11,730 bases of DNA from Clostridiales bacterium. Lineage in GTDB: Bacteria; Bacillota; Clostridia; Lachnospirales; WQUN01. The stretch covers positions 1 through 11,730 of the forward strand of contig JAISWA010000281.1 in assembly GCA_031271275.1 (NCBI GenBank), read 5' to 3'. The notes beneath the pieces were generated by a model. It was not told where the DNA came from and did no database searches. It worked only from the letters and a program-made list of their open reading frames with translations. Made by a program: the position numbers and the translations under genes. This document shows, piece after piece, positions 1 to 6,639 of this stretch (position 1 is the first letter of the stretch; every line of letters begins with the position of its first letter).

Positions 1-243
1 TACGTCAATATCCAACTCGCCGTTGGTGTAAATGTACTCATATTCAAGGTTAAGCCTTCCCATCAGCACATAAGCGCCAAACGCCGCGGCGACCGTAATA
101 TAAAGCGCGAACTGGAACAGCACCTGTATTGAGCTTGCAATAAAGAATACCGCGATAACCGCGACCACCAACCCGACTTTCTTTGCCATATCCGCCGTGG
201 TGGCTTTGCGTTTAACGATTTGCTCCTTAAAAACGTCGTTCAC
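1..243 (-). CDS. Small membrane protein, DUF6106-like (3' end outside window)
   Basis: The first 81 codons are visible, reading leftward from a GTG at 241-243; the gene runs off the left edge. The start is chosen because AGAGGG (251-256) sits 7 nt upstream, and the nearby ATG at 248-250 is in another frame. The protein opens with a charged stretch (NDVFKEQIVKRK), then two hydrophobic segments at about residues 23-40 and 44-63, then a polar stretch containing YEYIYTNGELDID. This layout matches my memory of a small, uncharacterised Clostridia membrane protein family labelled DUF6106. That label is from recall and not from a search. The N-terminus is probably cytoplasmic. Function is unknown. 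It lies downstream of the chemoreceptor on the same strand, but a 343-nt repeat-rich gap with a terminator-like hairpin suggests separate transcription. A possible weak promoter (TTGCGC, 17 nt, TAATCT) lies just upstream. Confidence 0.75.
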   Translation of the reverse strand, partial: MNDVFKEQIVKRKATTADMAKKVGLVVAVIAVFFIASSIQVLFQFALYITVAAAFGAYVLMGRLNLEYEYIYTNGELDIDV

Positions 244-349
244 GATACATCCCTCTTTTCATTTTTTTCATTAATAAAGATTAGCATAAATAAATATACG
301 GCGCAAACGCGCGAAAGGCGATTTCCTGATAAAAAAAGCTGCTCTTGCG

Positions 350-437
350 CTAAAAAAGCTGTCATTCTGAGCCGAAGGCGAAGAATCTTTCAAGCGTTGG
401 CGTTGAAGGATTCTTCGTTACACTCAGAATGACAGCG
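350..437 (-). terminator. Palindromic dispersed-type repeat acting as likely intrinsic terminator
   Basis: The outer arms GCTGTCATTCTGAG (358-371) and CTCAGAATGACAGC (423-436) are perfect inverted complements. Inside them CGAAGAATC (379-387) pairs with GATTCTTCG (409-417), and TTCAA (389-393) with TTGAA (403-407), so nearly the whole element folds into one long hairpin. Read on the minus strand, the hairpin is followed directly by six T residues (352-357), the layout of a Rho-independent terminator downstream of the chemoreceptor gene. The core resembles a palindrome (TGTCATTCTGAGCGAAGCGAAGAATC type) that I recall as an interspersed intergenic repeat in many bacterial genomes. The hairpin and T run are seen directly. 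Mobility and termination are inferred. Confidence 0.7.
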
Positions 438-467
438 GCAGAGGATGACAACCGAATGACAGCGGCA
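427..467. repeat. Short direct repeat, tail of the palindromic element
   Basis: The 14-mer GAATGACAGCGGCA occurs at 427-440 and again at 454-467, with a degenerate partial copy (GGATGACA, 443-450) between them. The first copy includes the outer right arm of the palindrome, so this looks like a stuttered duplication of the element's end. Confidence 0.7.
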
Positions 468-480
468 ATGCATCAGCCGC

Positions 481-606
481 AATTTAACGCGCTCGATTGC
501 GCTTATGCGCTTTTAAAGCGGTAATTTAACGCGTTCGATTGCACTTATGCGTTTTTAAAGCGGTAATTTAACGCATCCGCTTGCAATTATGCATTTTTAA
601 GCCGGA
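481..606. repeat. 42-bp tandem repeat, three units, overlapping chemoreceptor 3' end
   Basis: The units are 481-522, 523-564 and 565-606. Units 1 and 2 differ at 3 of 42 positions; unit 3 differs from unit 2 at 8. The gene-proximal unit contains the last codons and stop of the chemoreceptor (RLKNA-stop, stop at 587-589). Because 42 is 14 codons, the outer units preserve the same frame and each contains another RFKNA-stop or RFKSA-stop (stops at 545-547 and 503-505). A tandem duplication of the gene's 3' end is the simplest origin. Each of the outer units also contains the small dyad CGCTTTTAAAGCG or a close variant, but no classical terminator. Confidence 0.9.
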
Positions 607-2806
607 AAAACGCCACGCGGGATTTTAACATCTCCGCCTGGGAATTGAGTTCCTCCGCAGCGGAAGCGCATTCCTCCGACGCGGCGGAATTGCTCTGCAC
701 CACTTTGGATATTTCATTAATCCCGGTGTTGATTTGCCCGATGGAATCCGCCTGGTCCCGGGATACCTTGGCAATATCGGACAGCATATCGGAAACATGG
801 TGCACGTCCCCGGCGATTACCTCCATGGCTTCCGCCGTTTTGGTCACGGCGGTCATGCCGTTGTCCGCCTTGCCGTTGGAATCCTCCACCTGCGCGGTGG
901 TTTCCGTGACGGAATCCTGGCTCCTGCCCGCAAGCGTCCGCACTTCCGCCGCAACCACGGCGAAGCCTTTGCCGTATTCCCCCGCGCGGGCGGCTTCCAC
1001 CGCCGCGTTAAGGGCGAGCAAATTAGTCTGGAAGGCGATATCGCTTATGACTTTTATGATGTTCGCTATATTGGAAGCGGAGGTTTTGATGCCCTCCATC
1101 GCCGAAACGGCGGATTTCATCTGTTCGCCGCCCGCCTGTACGTTGTCGCGGGACTTTTCCGCTATCGCGTTGGCGCTTTCCGCGTTTTGGGCGTTGGCCC
1201 TTGTTTTCTCGTTAATAATTTCGAGGCTCGCGGTCAATTCCTCCACCGCGCTTGCCTGTTCGCTCGCGCCTTCCGCAAGGTCCATGGCGCTCTTGGATAT
1301 CTGCGACGCGCCCGCCAAAACATGCTCCGACGCGCTCATTATTTCGTGCATGGTTTCGTTAAGGGACGAGACGATGGTATTAATCGCCTCTTTAATGGGT
1401 CCGTACCCGCCGATAAACTCGCGCTGTATGCTTTGGGTCAAATCCCCCTTCGACAGGGCAAAAAGCATCTCGCCGACTTCCCCCATATAGGAGGTAATCG
1501 TGTCGTTACTATGGTTGAAGGCGCGTTTTACCTTGTCAAAAGTCCCCTCGTACTCGCCTTCTATTTGGACAACCAGGTTCCCGTTGGACATTTCCGTCAG
1601 CGACTGCGCTATTTCGTTCATAGGCTCGGCGACCGCCGTCATCAAGTGGTTCATGCTGCGGATAATCTCAGCCCATCCGCCTTCGTATTTGCTTTCATCC
1701 GCGTAGGAATCCAGATTGCCCCGCGCCACATTTTCAGCAAGGCTTATTATTTCCGCGTTGATTGCCGTGAGTTTTTCGCTGACCCCGTCGAGGGTTTGAT
1801 TTAAAATGATTTTTTTGCCGGGCAGTGTTTCCATCTCGGGGCTGAAATTTCCCCTGCCGATATCGCCAAGCGCAATCATACACTTCATAAAATCGCCGAG
1901 AATACTGTTTATGGACCCGTTAATCCCTTCCGCCATTTCTTTATAGGCTCCGGCGTATTTTTCCGTATCCAGGCGATACTCGATATCCCCGTTCACGCCT
2001 ATTTCCTCCGCGAACCGGTGCATGTCGGCGGTAATCATTCTTATAATGTCTATGAGCGCGTATATGTCAGCCGTCAAAGTGCCTATCTCGTCGTCAACGA
2101 TACCTTTGCTATCCGTGTTCACGTTTATATTTCCCGCCGATACGTCGGAAACAAGCGCCACAAGCCGCTTCACGGGTTTCAGTATGGCGCGCGTAATCAG
2201 CACGCTCATCAATACGAATATGACGGCGACGGCGGCGCACAGTATAAGGGTGATTATTTTCGATTCGGCGGTATAGGTTTCCAACTCTTTGCTTTTTTCG
2301 TCGCGAAGGGTCAGGAACCGGCGGCTCAGGTTGCTGATGTTGGTAATCGACTGCTCCGCGGCGGGAAGAACGTCATGGTAAAGCATTTCCTCCGCCTCCT
2401 CTTGCTTCCCTTCCTTGGCGAGGGCGATGACCGACTGCGCCTGTACGTGCATATAATGGTGCGCCTCGTCTACAATACTCATGAGCGAATCCAGTTCGGC
2501 GTCTTTGATGCGGGACGGCATTTCCCCGTTCCGCCACACGCCGTAAGAACAGGTTTCCGGGTCGAGGGACGCGGTAAATTCCTCGCCGTGCAGGACGGAG
2601 GAAAGCAGTTGGAAGCGCCATGTGTGATGGGCTTCCACCACGCTTACGACGGAATCGTTGGCGTAGCTGTACAAAGCGAGCGTGTCAAACAGGTTTTTCA
2701 AGTGGGTAGCGGTATAGCTGTTAAACGCGCCGAGTATAATCGCCAGTACGAAAATGCTGAACAGACCCCCTACGATTTTGGTTCTTAATTTCAATTTCAT
2801 AGCCAT
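587..2806 (-). CDS. Methyl-accepting chemotaxis protein with CZB-like sensor and poly-HAMP neck
   Basis: This 739-residue transmembrane chemoreceptor would signal to the CheA/CheW kinase complex. Domains in order: basic N-terminus and TM1 (about 11-28); an extracytoplasmic helical domain (30-180); TM2 (about 183-205); a HAMP domain (206-258); further HAMP-like units to about 484; and the cytoplasmic signalling hairpin, whose tip lies around 583-629 (IAFQTNLLALNAAVEAARAG, then GKGFAVVAAEVRTLAGRS). The extracytoplasmic domain has the CZB pattern HxxW (H60, W63), CxxGxW (C86, G89, W91) and HxxxH (H116, H120), so zinc or redox sensing is a reasonable inference. No CheR/CheB-docking pentapeptide is seen at the C-terminus, which ends FFRLKNA. 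The ATG is preceded by GAAAGGGTG about 3-5 nt upstream. The gene is divergent from the MerR gene and no other chemotaxis gene is in the window. Long plus-strand frames inside it are antisense artefacts. Confidence 0.95.
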   Translation of the reverse strand: MAMKLKLRTKIVGGLFSIFVLAIILGAFNSYTATHLKNLFDTLALYSYANDSVVSVVEAHHTWRFQLLSSVLHGEEFTASLDPETCSYGVWRNGEMPSRIKDAELDSLMSIVDEAHHYMHVQAQSVIALAKEGKQEEAEEMLYHDVLPAAEQSITNISNLSRRFLTLRDEKSKELETYTAESKIITLILCAAVAVIFVLMSVLITRAILKPVKRLVALVSDVSAGNINVNTDSKGIVDDEIGTLTADIYALIDIIRMITADMHRFAEEIGVNGDIEYRLDTEKYAGAYKEMAEGINGSINSILGDFMKCMIALGDIGRGNFSPEMETLPGKKIILNQTLDGVSEKLTAINAEIISLAENVARGNLDSYADESKYEGGWAEIIRSMNHLMTAVAEPMNEIAQSLTEMSNGNLVVQIEGEYEGTFDKVKRAFNHSNDTITSYMGEVGEMLFALSKGDLTQSIQREFIGGYGPIKEAINTIVSSLNETMHEIMSASEHVLAGASQISKSAMDLAEGASEQASAVEELTASLEIINEKTRANAQNAESANAIAEKSRDNVQAGGEQMKSAVSAMEGIKTSASNIANIIKVISDIAFQTNLLALNAAVEAARAGEYGKGFAVVAAEVRTLAGRSQDSVTETTAQVEDSNGKADNGMTAVTKTAEAMEVIAGDVHHVSDMLSDIAKVSRDQADSIGQINTGINEISKVVQSNSAASEECASAAEELNSQAEMLKSRVAFFRLKNA

Positions 2807-2837
2807 TGCACCCTTTCTATTAGATAATAGGCTGAAA

Positions 2838-2866
2838 TTTATTCTATCGCCTTATACAAAGGTCAA
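2838..2866 (-). promoter_or_regulatory. Possible sigma-A promoter for the chemoreceptor gene
   Basis: On the minus strand TTGACC (2861-2866) is separated by 17 nt from AATAAA (2838-2843), ending about 30 nt before the start codon. The -35 is good and the -10 is only 4 of 6. A flagellar sigma-28 promoter was sought and not found: GGCGATAG is present, but no TAAA lies at the right distance. Confidence 0.4.
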
Positions 2867-2912
2867 GCGCCGCTTAAATAGGTTTTTGAAAATAGCGTTT
2901 ATCCTTTCATTC

Positions 2913-2925
2913 CCGCAATTTGCGG
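2913..2925. promoter_or_regulatory. Short dyad in the divergent intergenic region (possible operator)
   Basis: CCGCAATTTGCGG is a perfect 6+1+6 dyad in the 228-nt gap between the divergent chemoreceptor and merR genes. It is the cleanest palindrome there and lies between the two proposed promoters. Its use as an operator is speculation, since a 12-base match could arise by chance. Confidence 0.25.
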
Positions 2926-2988
2926 CGGGGCGCGGTTTACCGTTAACATAAAATTGGGCGCAACCTCCGTGCAGCGCAAATGTTTGCC

Positions 2989-3017
2989 TTGAAAATAAAC
3001 AGGCGCGGCATTATGAT
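2989..3017 (+). promoter_or_regulatory. Sigma-A-type promoter for merR
   Basis: TTGAAA (2989-2994) and TATGAT (3012-3017) are separated by exactly 17 nt, each 5 of 6 to consensus. Transcription would begin near 3024, leaving a leader of about 30 nt before the ATG at 3053. The spacing is normal and not the 19-20 nt typical of promoters activated by MerR-type DNA untwisting. An imperfect dyad TGTTT (2981-2985) and AAACA (2997-3001) brackets the -35, a position compatible with repression. Confidence 0.7.
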
Positions 3018-3052
3018 GGACGCGTTATATTACGGTGGAAAGGGCGCTTCCT

Positions 3053-3898
3053 ATGGAAAAGAACCGTTGGCTTTCGGTGGGGGATTTCGCGAAATTATCC
3101 CGCACCACCCGCGACACGCTGTACCATTACGATAACCTCGGCTTGCTTTCGCCCATGTCCCGGGGCGAAAACCGCTACCGCTACTATTCTTCGCGGCAGC
3201 TTGCCACCGTCAACGTAATACGCATACTGCAGCAGCTCGGCATGACGCTGACGGAAATAAAAACGTTAATCAAAGGGCGGACGCCGGAACAGATCACCGA
3301 AATCCTCGCCAATCAGGTACAGAATATCGACAGGGCCATAAACGGGTGGGTTAACGCGAGGAAGCTTTTGCTGACGCTTAAAGGCACGATACAGTCCGTT
3401 TCCGGCGTAGACGAGCATGCCATGGCGATACAGTTCCTTCCGGCGGAGGCGATTATCCGGGGCAACCTGAACGACTACAGCGGCGGCAAGACGGAATATG
3501 ACAATTTGCACCGTTTTTATAACCACATGCGGGAAGGGCATCCGGATTTGGATTTGAACTATCCTGTTTGGGGGCTGTTTTCGGAAGAACGCGTCAAGCG
3601 CGGGGACTGGAACGGGCCGGACCGTTATTATTTTTATAACCCGGAGGGTTGGGACAAAAGGCCCGCCGCGTTTTACGCCGTGGGCTACACACGGGGCAAT
3701 TACGGGCAGGCCGATGAATTATACAACCGATTGATAAACTACATAGCGGAAAACAATTTTGAAATATGCGGCGACGCTTACGAGGAATACCCCCTTAACG
3801 AGGTCAGCGTCTCCGACGACAACTATCTGGTGCGCCTGATGATCACCGTGCGGGAGAAGCCGTTACCGCGCGCACGCACAGCGAAGCGCCGGCTGTAA
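3053..3898 (+). CDS. MerR-family transcriptional regulator with GyrI-like effector domain
   Basis: This 281-residue protein has an N-terminal winged-helix MerR domain (about 6-75; LSVGDFAKLSRTTRDTLYHY, then GLLSP and NRYRYY), a linking dimer helix (about 77-118) and a C-terminal domain (about 123-268) resembling GyrI/BmrR drug-binding domains, ending AYEEYPLNEVSVSDDNYLVR. Such regulators bind small, often aromatic or cationic, ligands and switch a target promoter. E250 sits where these domains often carry a ligand-contacting acidic residue, which is an inference. ATG 3053 is preferred over the in-frame GTG at 3035: AAAGG (3039-3043) lies 9 nt before the ATG, and the GTG has no ribosome site. 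No transporter or enzyme gene accompanies it, so its target is unclear; itself or the divergent chemoreceptor are the only local candidates. A basic tail (RARTAKRRL) follows the domain. Confidence 0.9.
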   Translation: MEKNRWLSVGDFAKLSRTTRDTLYHYDNLGLLSPMSRGENRYRYYSSRQLATVNVIRILQQLGMTLTEIKTLIKGRTPEQITEILANQVQNIDRAINGWVNARKLLLTLKGTIQSVSGVDEHAMAIQFLPAEAIIRGNLNDYSGGKTEYDNLHRFYNHMREGHPDLDLNYPVWGLFSEERVKRGDWNGPDRYYFYNPEGWDKRPAAFYAVGYTRGNYGQADELYNRLINYIAENNFEICGDAYEEYPLNEVSVSDDNYLVRLMITVREKPLPRARTAKRRL

Positions 3899-3966
3899 TT
3901 ATTCGTAATACCCATGTACCGCCTATCGCACACGCAAAAAAATACAGCCCATTTATTTCACAAACA

Positions 3967-4002
3967 AAAACCCCGCGAATCATTTTCTATCCGCAGGGTT
4001 TT
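3967..4002. terminator. Bidirectional intrinsic terminator between merR and rplQ
   Basis: The arms AAAACCCCGCG (3967-3977) and CGCAGGGTTTT (3992-4002) enclose a 14-nt loop. In the minus-strand RNA the one imperfect position becomes a U-G pair, and the hairpin is followed by TTTTTGTTTG, so it fits best as the end of the ribosomal operon. In the plus direction the same position is a C-A mismatch, but the hairpin is followed by a TTTTATATTTTT tract, so it can also end merR. The genes are convergent, so a shared terminator makes sense. Confidence 0.85.
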
Positions 4003-4027
4003 ATATTTTTATGCCTTTTAAATTTAT

Positions 4028-4564
4028 TTACACTAACTCCAGTACCACCATCTCCGCGGCGTCCCCTCTGCGCGGCCCGATTTTTACGATACGGGTGTAA
4101 CCGCCGTTGCGGTTCGCGTAACGCGGGGCGACTTTATCGAACATCAGCGCCGCCATATCAATCTCTTTGGACTGGCTGCGCATCTTGCGGTTTTTCTCCG
4201 GCGTTTTGGTGACCGGGTACAGCACGCTTAAAATTTTGCGCCGCGCTGCCAACCGGGACGGGCTGTCCTTTTTGATGGTTTTTTCCACTTCGTTGTACAC
4301 CGTGACCTTGCGCCCGTTTTCCTGAACCTTGACGCGCTTGCCTTCTTTGTCCTTCTGCGGAACTTTTCTGGTAACGGTTTCGGTGGTGAAATTATCCTTT
4401 TCCTTCACGGCAAGGGTAATCAACTTCTCCGCGATACGGCGAACTTCCTTCGCGCGCGTCTCGGTGGTCATAATTTTTTCATGGTATAGTAAATGGGTTG
4501 TAAGCCCGCGCAGCATAGCCTTACGCTGTGACGACGTCCTCCCCAATTTTCTGTAACCGGGCAT
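4028..4564 (-). CDS. rplQ: 50S ribosomal protein L17, enlarged
   Basis: L17 is a large-subunit protein near the exit tunnel. Its conserved start (MPGYRKLGRTSSQRKAMLRG, LLYHEKIMTTETRAKEVRR) and end (APRYANRNGGYTRIVKIGPR, RGDAAEMVVLELV) are intact. At 178 residues it is well above the roughly 115-130 usual in Bacillus and E. coli. The extra sequence is internal: a charged stretch at about 58-100 (rich in K, E and V, with two VTV/VTR-like strands) and a second at about 116-136. I recall similar long L17 proteins in several Clostridia, so this is probably a lineage feature rather than an error. The ATG has AAAGGAG 9 nt upstream. It is the last gene of the cluster, 17 nt after rpoA and followed by the terminator. 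Confidence 0.97.
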   Translation of the reverse strand: MPGYRKLGRTSSQRKAMLRGLTTHLLYHEKIMTTETRAKEVRRIAEKLITLAVKEKDNFTTETVTRKVPQKDKEGKRVKVQENGRKVTVYNEVEKTIKKDSPSRLAARRKILSVLYPVTKTPEKNRKMRSQSKEIDMAALMFDKVAPRYANRNGGYTRIVKIGPRRGDAAEMVVLELV

Positions 4565-4581
4565 TATAATCCGCTCCTTTT

Positions 4582-5535
4582 TTATTCCTCTGCGGGCGTA
4601 AGCGCGAGACCGAGGTCCGCCATCTTGGCTAAAACTTCCTCCAGAGACTTCCGCCCGAGGTTACGCACCTTCATCATATCTTCTTCTGTTTTGTTTGCCA
4701 AATCTTCCACCGAGTTAATACCGGCACGCTTCAGGCAGTTATAAGAACGCACCGAAAGGTCAAGCTCCTCGATACTCATCTCAAGCACTTTTTCTTTCAT
4801 GCCTTCTTCTTTTTCGATCATAATCTCGGCTTTGCGCGCGTTGTCGGAAAGATCCACAAACAAATTCAAATGCTCCGTTAAAATCTTCGCGCCGAGGCTG
4901 ACCGCGTCGTCCGGCGTGACCGTACCGTTTGTCCAAACCTCAAGCGTCAACTTGTCATAGTCGGTGACATTGCCTACGCGGGTGCTTTCCACCAGAAAAT
5001 TCACCTTGCGCACCGGCGTGTAAATCGAATCTATGGGAATCAGCCCGATCGGCTGATCGGCGCTTTTATTTTTGTCCGCCCCCACATAACCGTGACCTTT
5101 TTTAATGGTCAGCTCAATAAAAAGCCGCGCGTCACTGCCGTCCAACGTTGCGATATGTTGATTGGGGTTCATTATTTCAATATCCGCGTCCGCTTTAATG
5201 TCTTTGCCGTAGATGACGCCATCGCCCTTTTTATCTATATAAGCGATTTTAGGCTCGATACTGTCGCTGTGGTTCTTTATCGCAAGGTTTTTAAGGTTCA
5301 GGATAATTTCCGTCACGTCTTCTTTGACGCCCGGAATATGGCTGAACTCATGCAGCACTCCGTCTACCTTGATATTGCTTACCGCAACCCCGGGCAGTGA
5401 CGAAAGTAAAATCCGCCGCAGCGAGTTCCCAAGCGTAGTACCGAAACCGCGCTCAAGCGGCTCCACATAAAAACGCCCGTAATTGCCGTTTTTTATTTCA
5501 GCTATCTCAATACGGGGCTTTTCAATTTCCAACAC
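4582..5535 (-). CDS. rpoA: DNA-directed RNA polymerase subunit alpha
   Basis: The 317-residue alpha subunit forms the dimer on which beta and beta' assemble. The N-terminal assembly domain (about 1-235) includes RGFGTTLGNSLRRILLSSLP at 29-48. A short linker rich in E and K (about 238-250) leads to the C-terminal domain (about 253-310), where SVRSYNCLKRAGI and VRNLGRKSLEEV match the surface that binds UP elements and activators. R263 corresponds to the DNA-contacting R265 of E. coli. The start is a GTG (5533-5535) preceded by GAGGAG with 8-nt spacing. The 47-nt gap after rpsD is the longest in the cluster and contains only a tiny dyad (CCGT/ACGG), with no promoter that I can defend. Confidence 0.98.
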   Translation of the reverse strand: MLEIEKPRIEIAEIKNGNYGRFYVEPLERGFGTTLGNSLRRILLSSLPGVAVSNIKVDGVLHEFSHIPGVKEDVTEIILNLKNLAIKNHSDSIEPKIAYIDKKGDGVIYGKDIKADADIEIMNPNQHIATLDGSDARLFIELTIKKGHGYVGADKNKSADQPIGLIPIDSIYTPVRKVNFLVESTRVGNVTDYDKLTLEVWTNGTVTPDDAVSLGAKILTEHLNLFVDLSDNARKAEIMIEKEEGMKEKVLEMSIEELDLSVRSYNCLKRAGINSVEDLANKTEEDMMKVRNLGRKSLEEVLAKMADLGLALTPAEE

Positions 5536-5582
5536 GCAATCAACTCCTCACGCATACCTTTCCGCCGTTTTACGGTTCATGC

Positions 5583-6209
5583 TTATTTGGAATACAACTC
5601 TACAATTAACGTTTCGCGCACCGGAATGTTGATTTGGTCCCGATTGGGAACAGCGTTTACGACGCCCCTGAGCTGTTCGCGCTCGGAAGTTAAATATTCT
5701 GGAATAATCCTTGAATCGGTCACTTCAAGCACGTCTTTAAAACGCTGCAAGGTCTTTGACTTGTCGCGAATTTGCACAATATCGCCCGTCCTCAACTGGT
5801 AGGACGGAATATTCACTTTCTTTCCGTTGACCGTCACCAAATTATGACGGACGATCTGCCTCGCCTCTGTGCGCGAACGCCCGAACCCCATGCGGAACAT
5901 GGTGTTGTCCAAACGCATTTCGAGCAAGCGGAGCAAATTCTCGCCGGTGATACCGGGGGTTCTTTCCGCGATTTCAAAATAATGGCGGAACTGCGTTTCC
6001 AAAATGCCATAGATACGCTTGGCCTTTTGTTTTTCGCGCAGCTGCTGACCGTATTCGGAAACTTTTTTACGAGACGTGCCGTGCTGACCGGGCGCGGTGG
6101 GGCGCTTGTTTATGGGGCACACATTCTTGGCGCACTTCTCGCCTTTCAGGAAAAGTTTTTCTCCCTCCCTGCGGCAAAGCCTGCATACAGGGCCTGTATA
6201 TCTTGCCAT
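5583..6209 (-). CDS. rpsD: 30S ribosomal protein S4
   Basis: S4 is a primary 16S rRNA binder that starts small-subunit assembly, and in many bacteria it represses its own operon. The 208-residue length is normal. The N-terminus is the zinc-binding form, with C9, C12, C26 and C31. The S4 RNA-binding domain spans about 97-160 (MRLDNTMFRMGFGRSRTEAR, then VNGKKVNIPSYQLRTGDIV). The ATG has a strong GAGGAGG about 8 nt upstream, and the gene is 13 nt from rpsK. Its place between rpsK and rpoA is the arrangement of Clostridia and E. coli; in Bacillus rpsD stands alone. A pseudoknot-type S4 binding leader may exist upstream of the alpha genes but was not identified. Confidence 0.98.
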   Translation of the reverse strand: MARYTGPVCRLCRREGEKLFLKGEKCAKNVCPINKRPTAPGQHGTSRKKVSEYGQQLREKQKAKRIYGILETQFRHYFEIAERTPGITGENLLRLLEMRLDNTMFRMGFGRSRTEARQIVRHNLVTVNGKKVNIPSYQLRTGDIVQIRDKSKTLQRFKDVLEVTDSRIIPEYLTSEREQLRGVVNAVPNRDQINIPVRETLIVELYSK

Positions 6210-6222
6210 ATATAAATCCTCC

Positions 6223-6624
6223 TCAGACTCTGCGGCGCTTCGGCGGCCTGCAACCGTTATGCGGCACCGGTGTTACGTCTTTAATCATGGTGACTTCAAG
6301 CCCTGCTGCCTGCAACGCGCGGATAGCCGCTTCGCGCCCGCTGCCGGGACCTTTTACGAAAACTTCCACCATACGAAGACCGTATTCCTTCGCGGCGTTT
6401 GCCGCGGTATCGGCTGCCATCTGCGCGGCGTAGGGCGTAGACTTACGCGAACCGCGGAACCCGAGCTGCCCGGCGGACGCCCAGGAAAGCGCGTTGCCCG
6501 CGGCATCGGTTATGGTCACGATGGTATTGTTAAACGACGACTGTATATGCGCCTGACCGCGGTCTACGAATTTCTTGTCGCGCCGCCTGCGGGTCGCTGT
6601 TTTCTTAACAACTCTTTTCGGCAT
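6223..6624 (-). CDS. rpsK: 30S ribosomal protein S11
   Basis: S11 lies on the platform of the small subunit and helps shape the mRNA exit site near the anti-Shine-Dalgarno end of 16S rRNA. At 133 residues the length is usual. Conserved blocks include AHIQSSFNNTIVTITDAAGN, SWASAGQLGFRGSRKSTPYA, VFVKGPGSGREAAIRALQAA and the end DVTPVPHNGCRPPKRRRV. The ATG has AGGAGG with about 8-nt spacing. The gene lies 15 nt after rpsM and 13 nt before rpsD, consistent with co-transcription in the alpha operon. Confidence 0.98.
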   Translation of the reverse strand: MPKRVVKKTATRRRRDKKFVDRGQAHIQSSFNNTIVTITDAAGNALSWASAGQLGFRGSRKSTPYAAQMAADTAANAAKEYGLRMVEVFVKGPGSGREAAIRALQAAGLEVTMIKDVTPVPHNGCRPPKRRRV

Positions 6625-6639
6625 TAAAGGAGCCTCCTA

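Noticed and set aside
220..432. 70-codon plus-strand frame
   Set aside because: It overlaps the DUF6106-like start and runs through the palindromic repeat; its product is low-complexity and no ribosome site is seen.
481..606. CRISPR-like array
   Set aside because: The 42-bp units are directly abutting with no spacers, and no cas gene is present.
645..2788. Long plus-strand open frames (645-1490, 734-1804, 2018-2788) opposite the chemoreceptor
   Set aside because: They are antisense to a fully conserved receptor gene, lack recognisable domains, and arise from its GC-rich codon use.
2844..2885. Flagellar sigma-28 promoter for the chemoreceptor
   Set aside because: GGCGATAG resembles the -10, but no TAAA box lies 14-16 nt upstream of it.
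3035..3052. GTG at 3035 as the merR start
   Set aside because: No ribosome site precedes it and it lies about 11 nt from the predicted transcription start; ATG 3053 has AAAGG 9 nt upstream and matches the usual MerR N-terminus.
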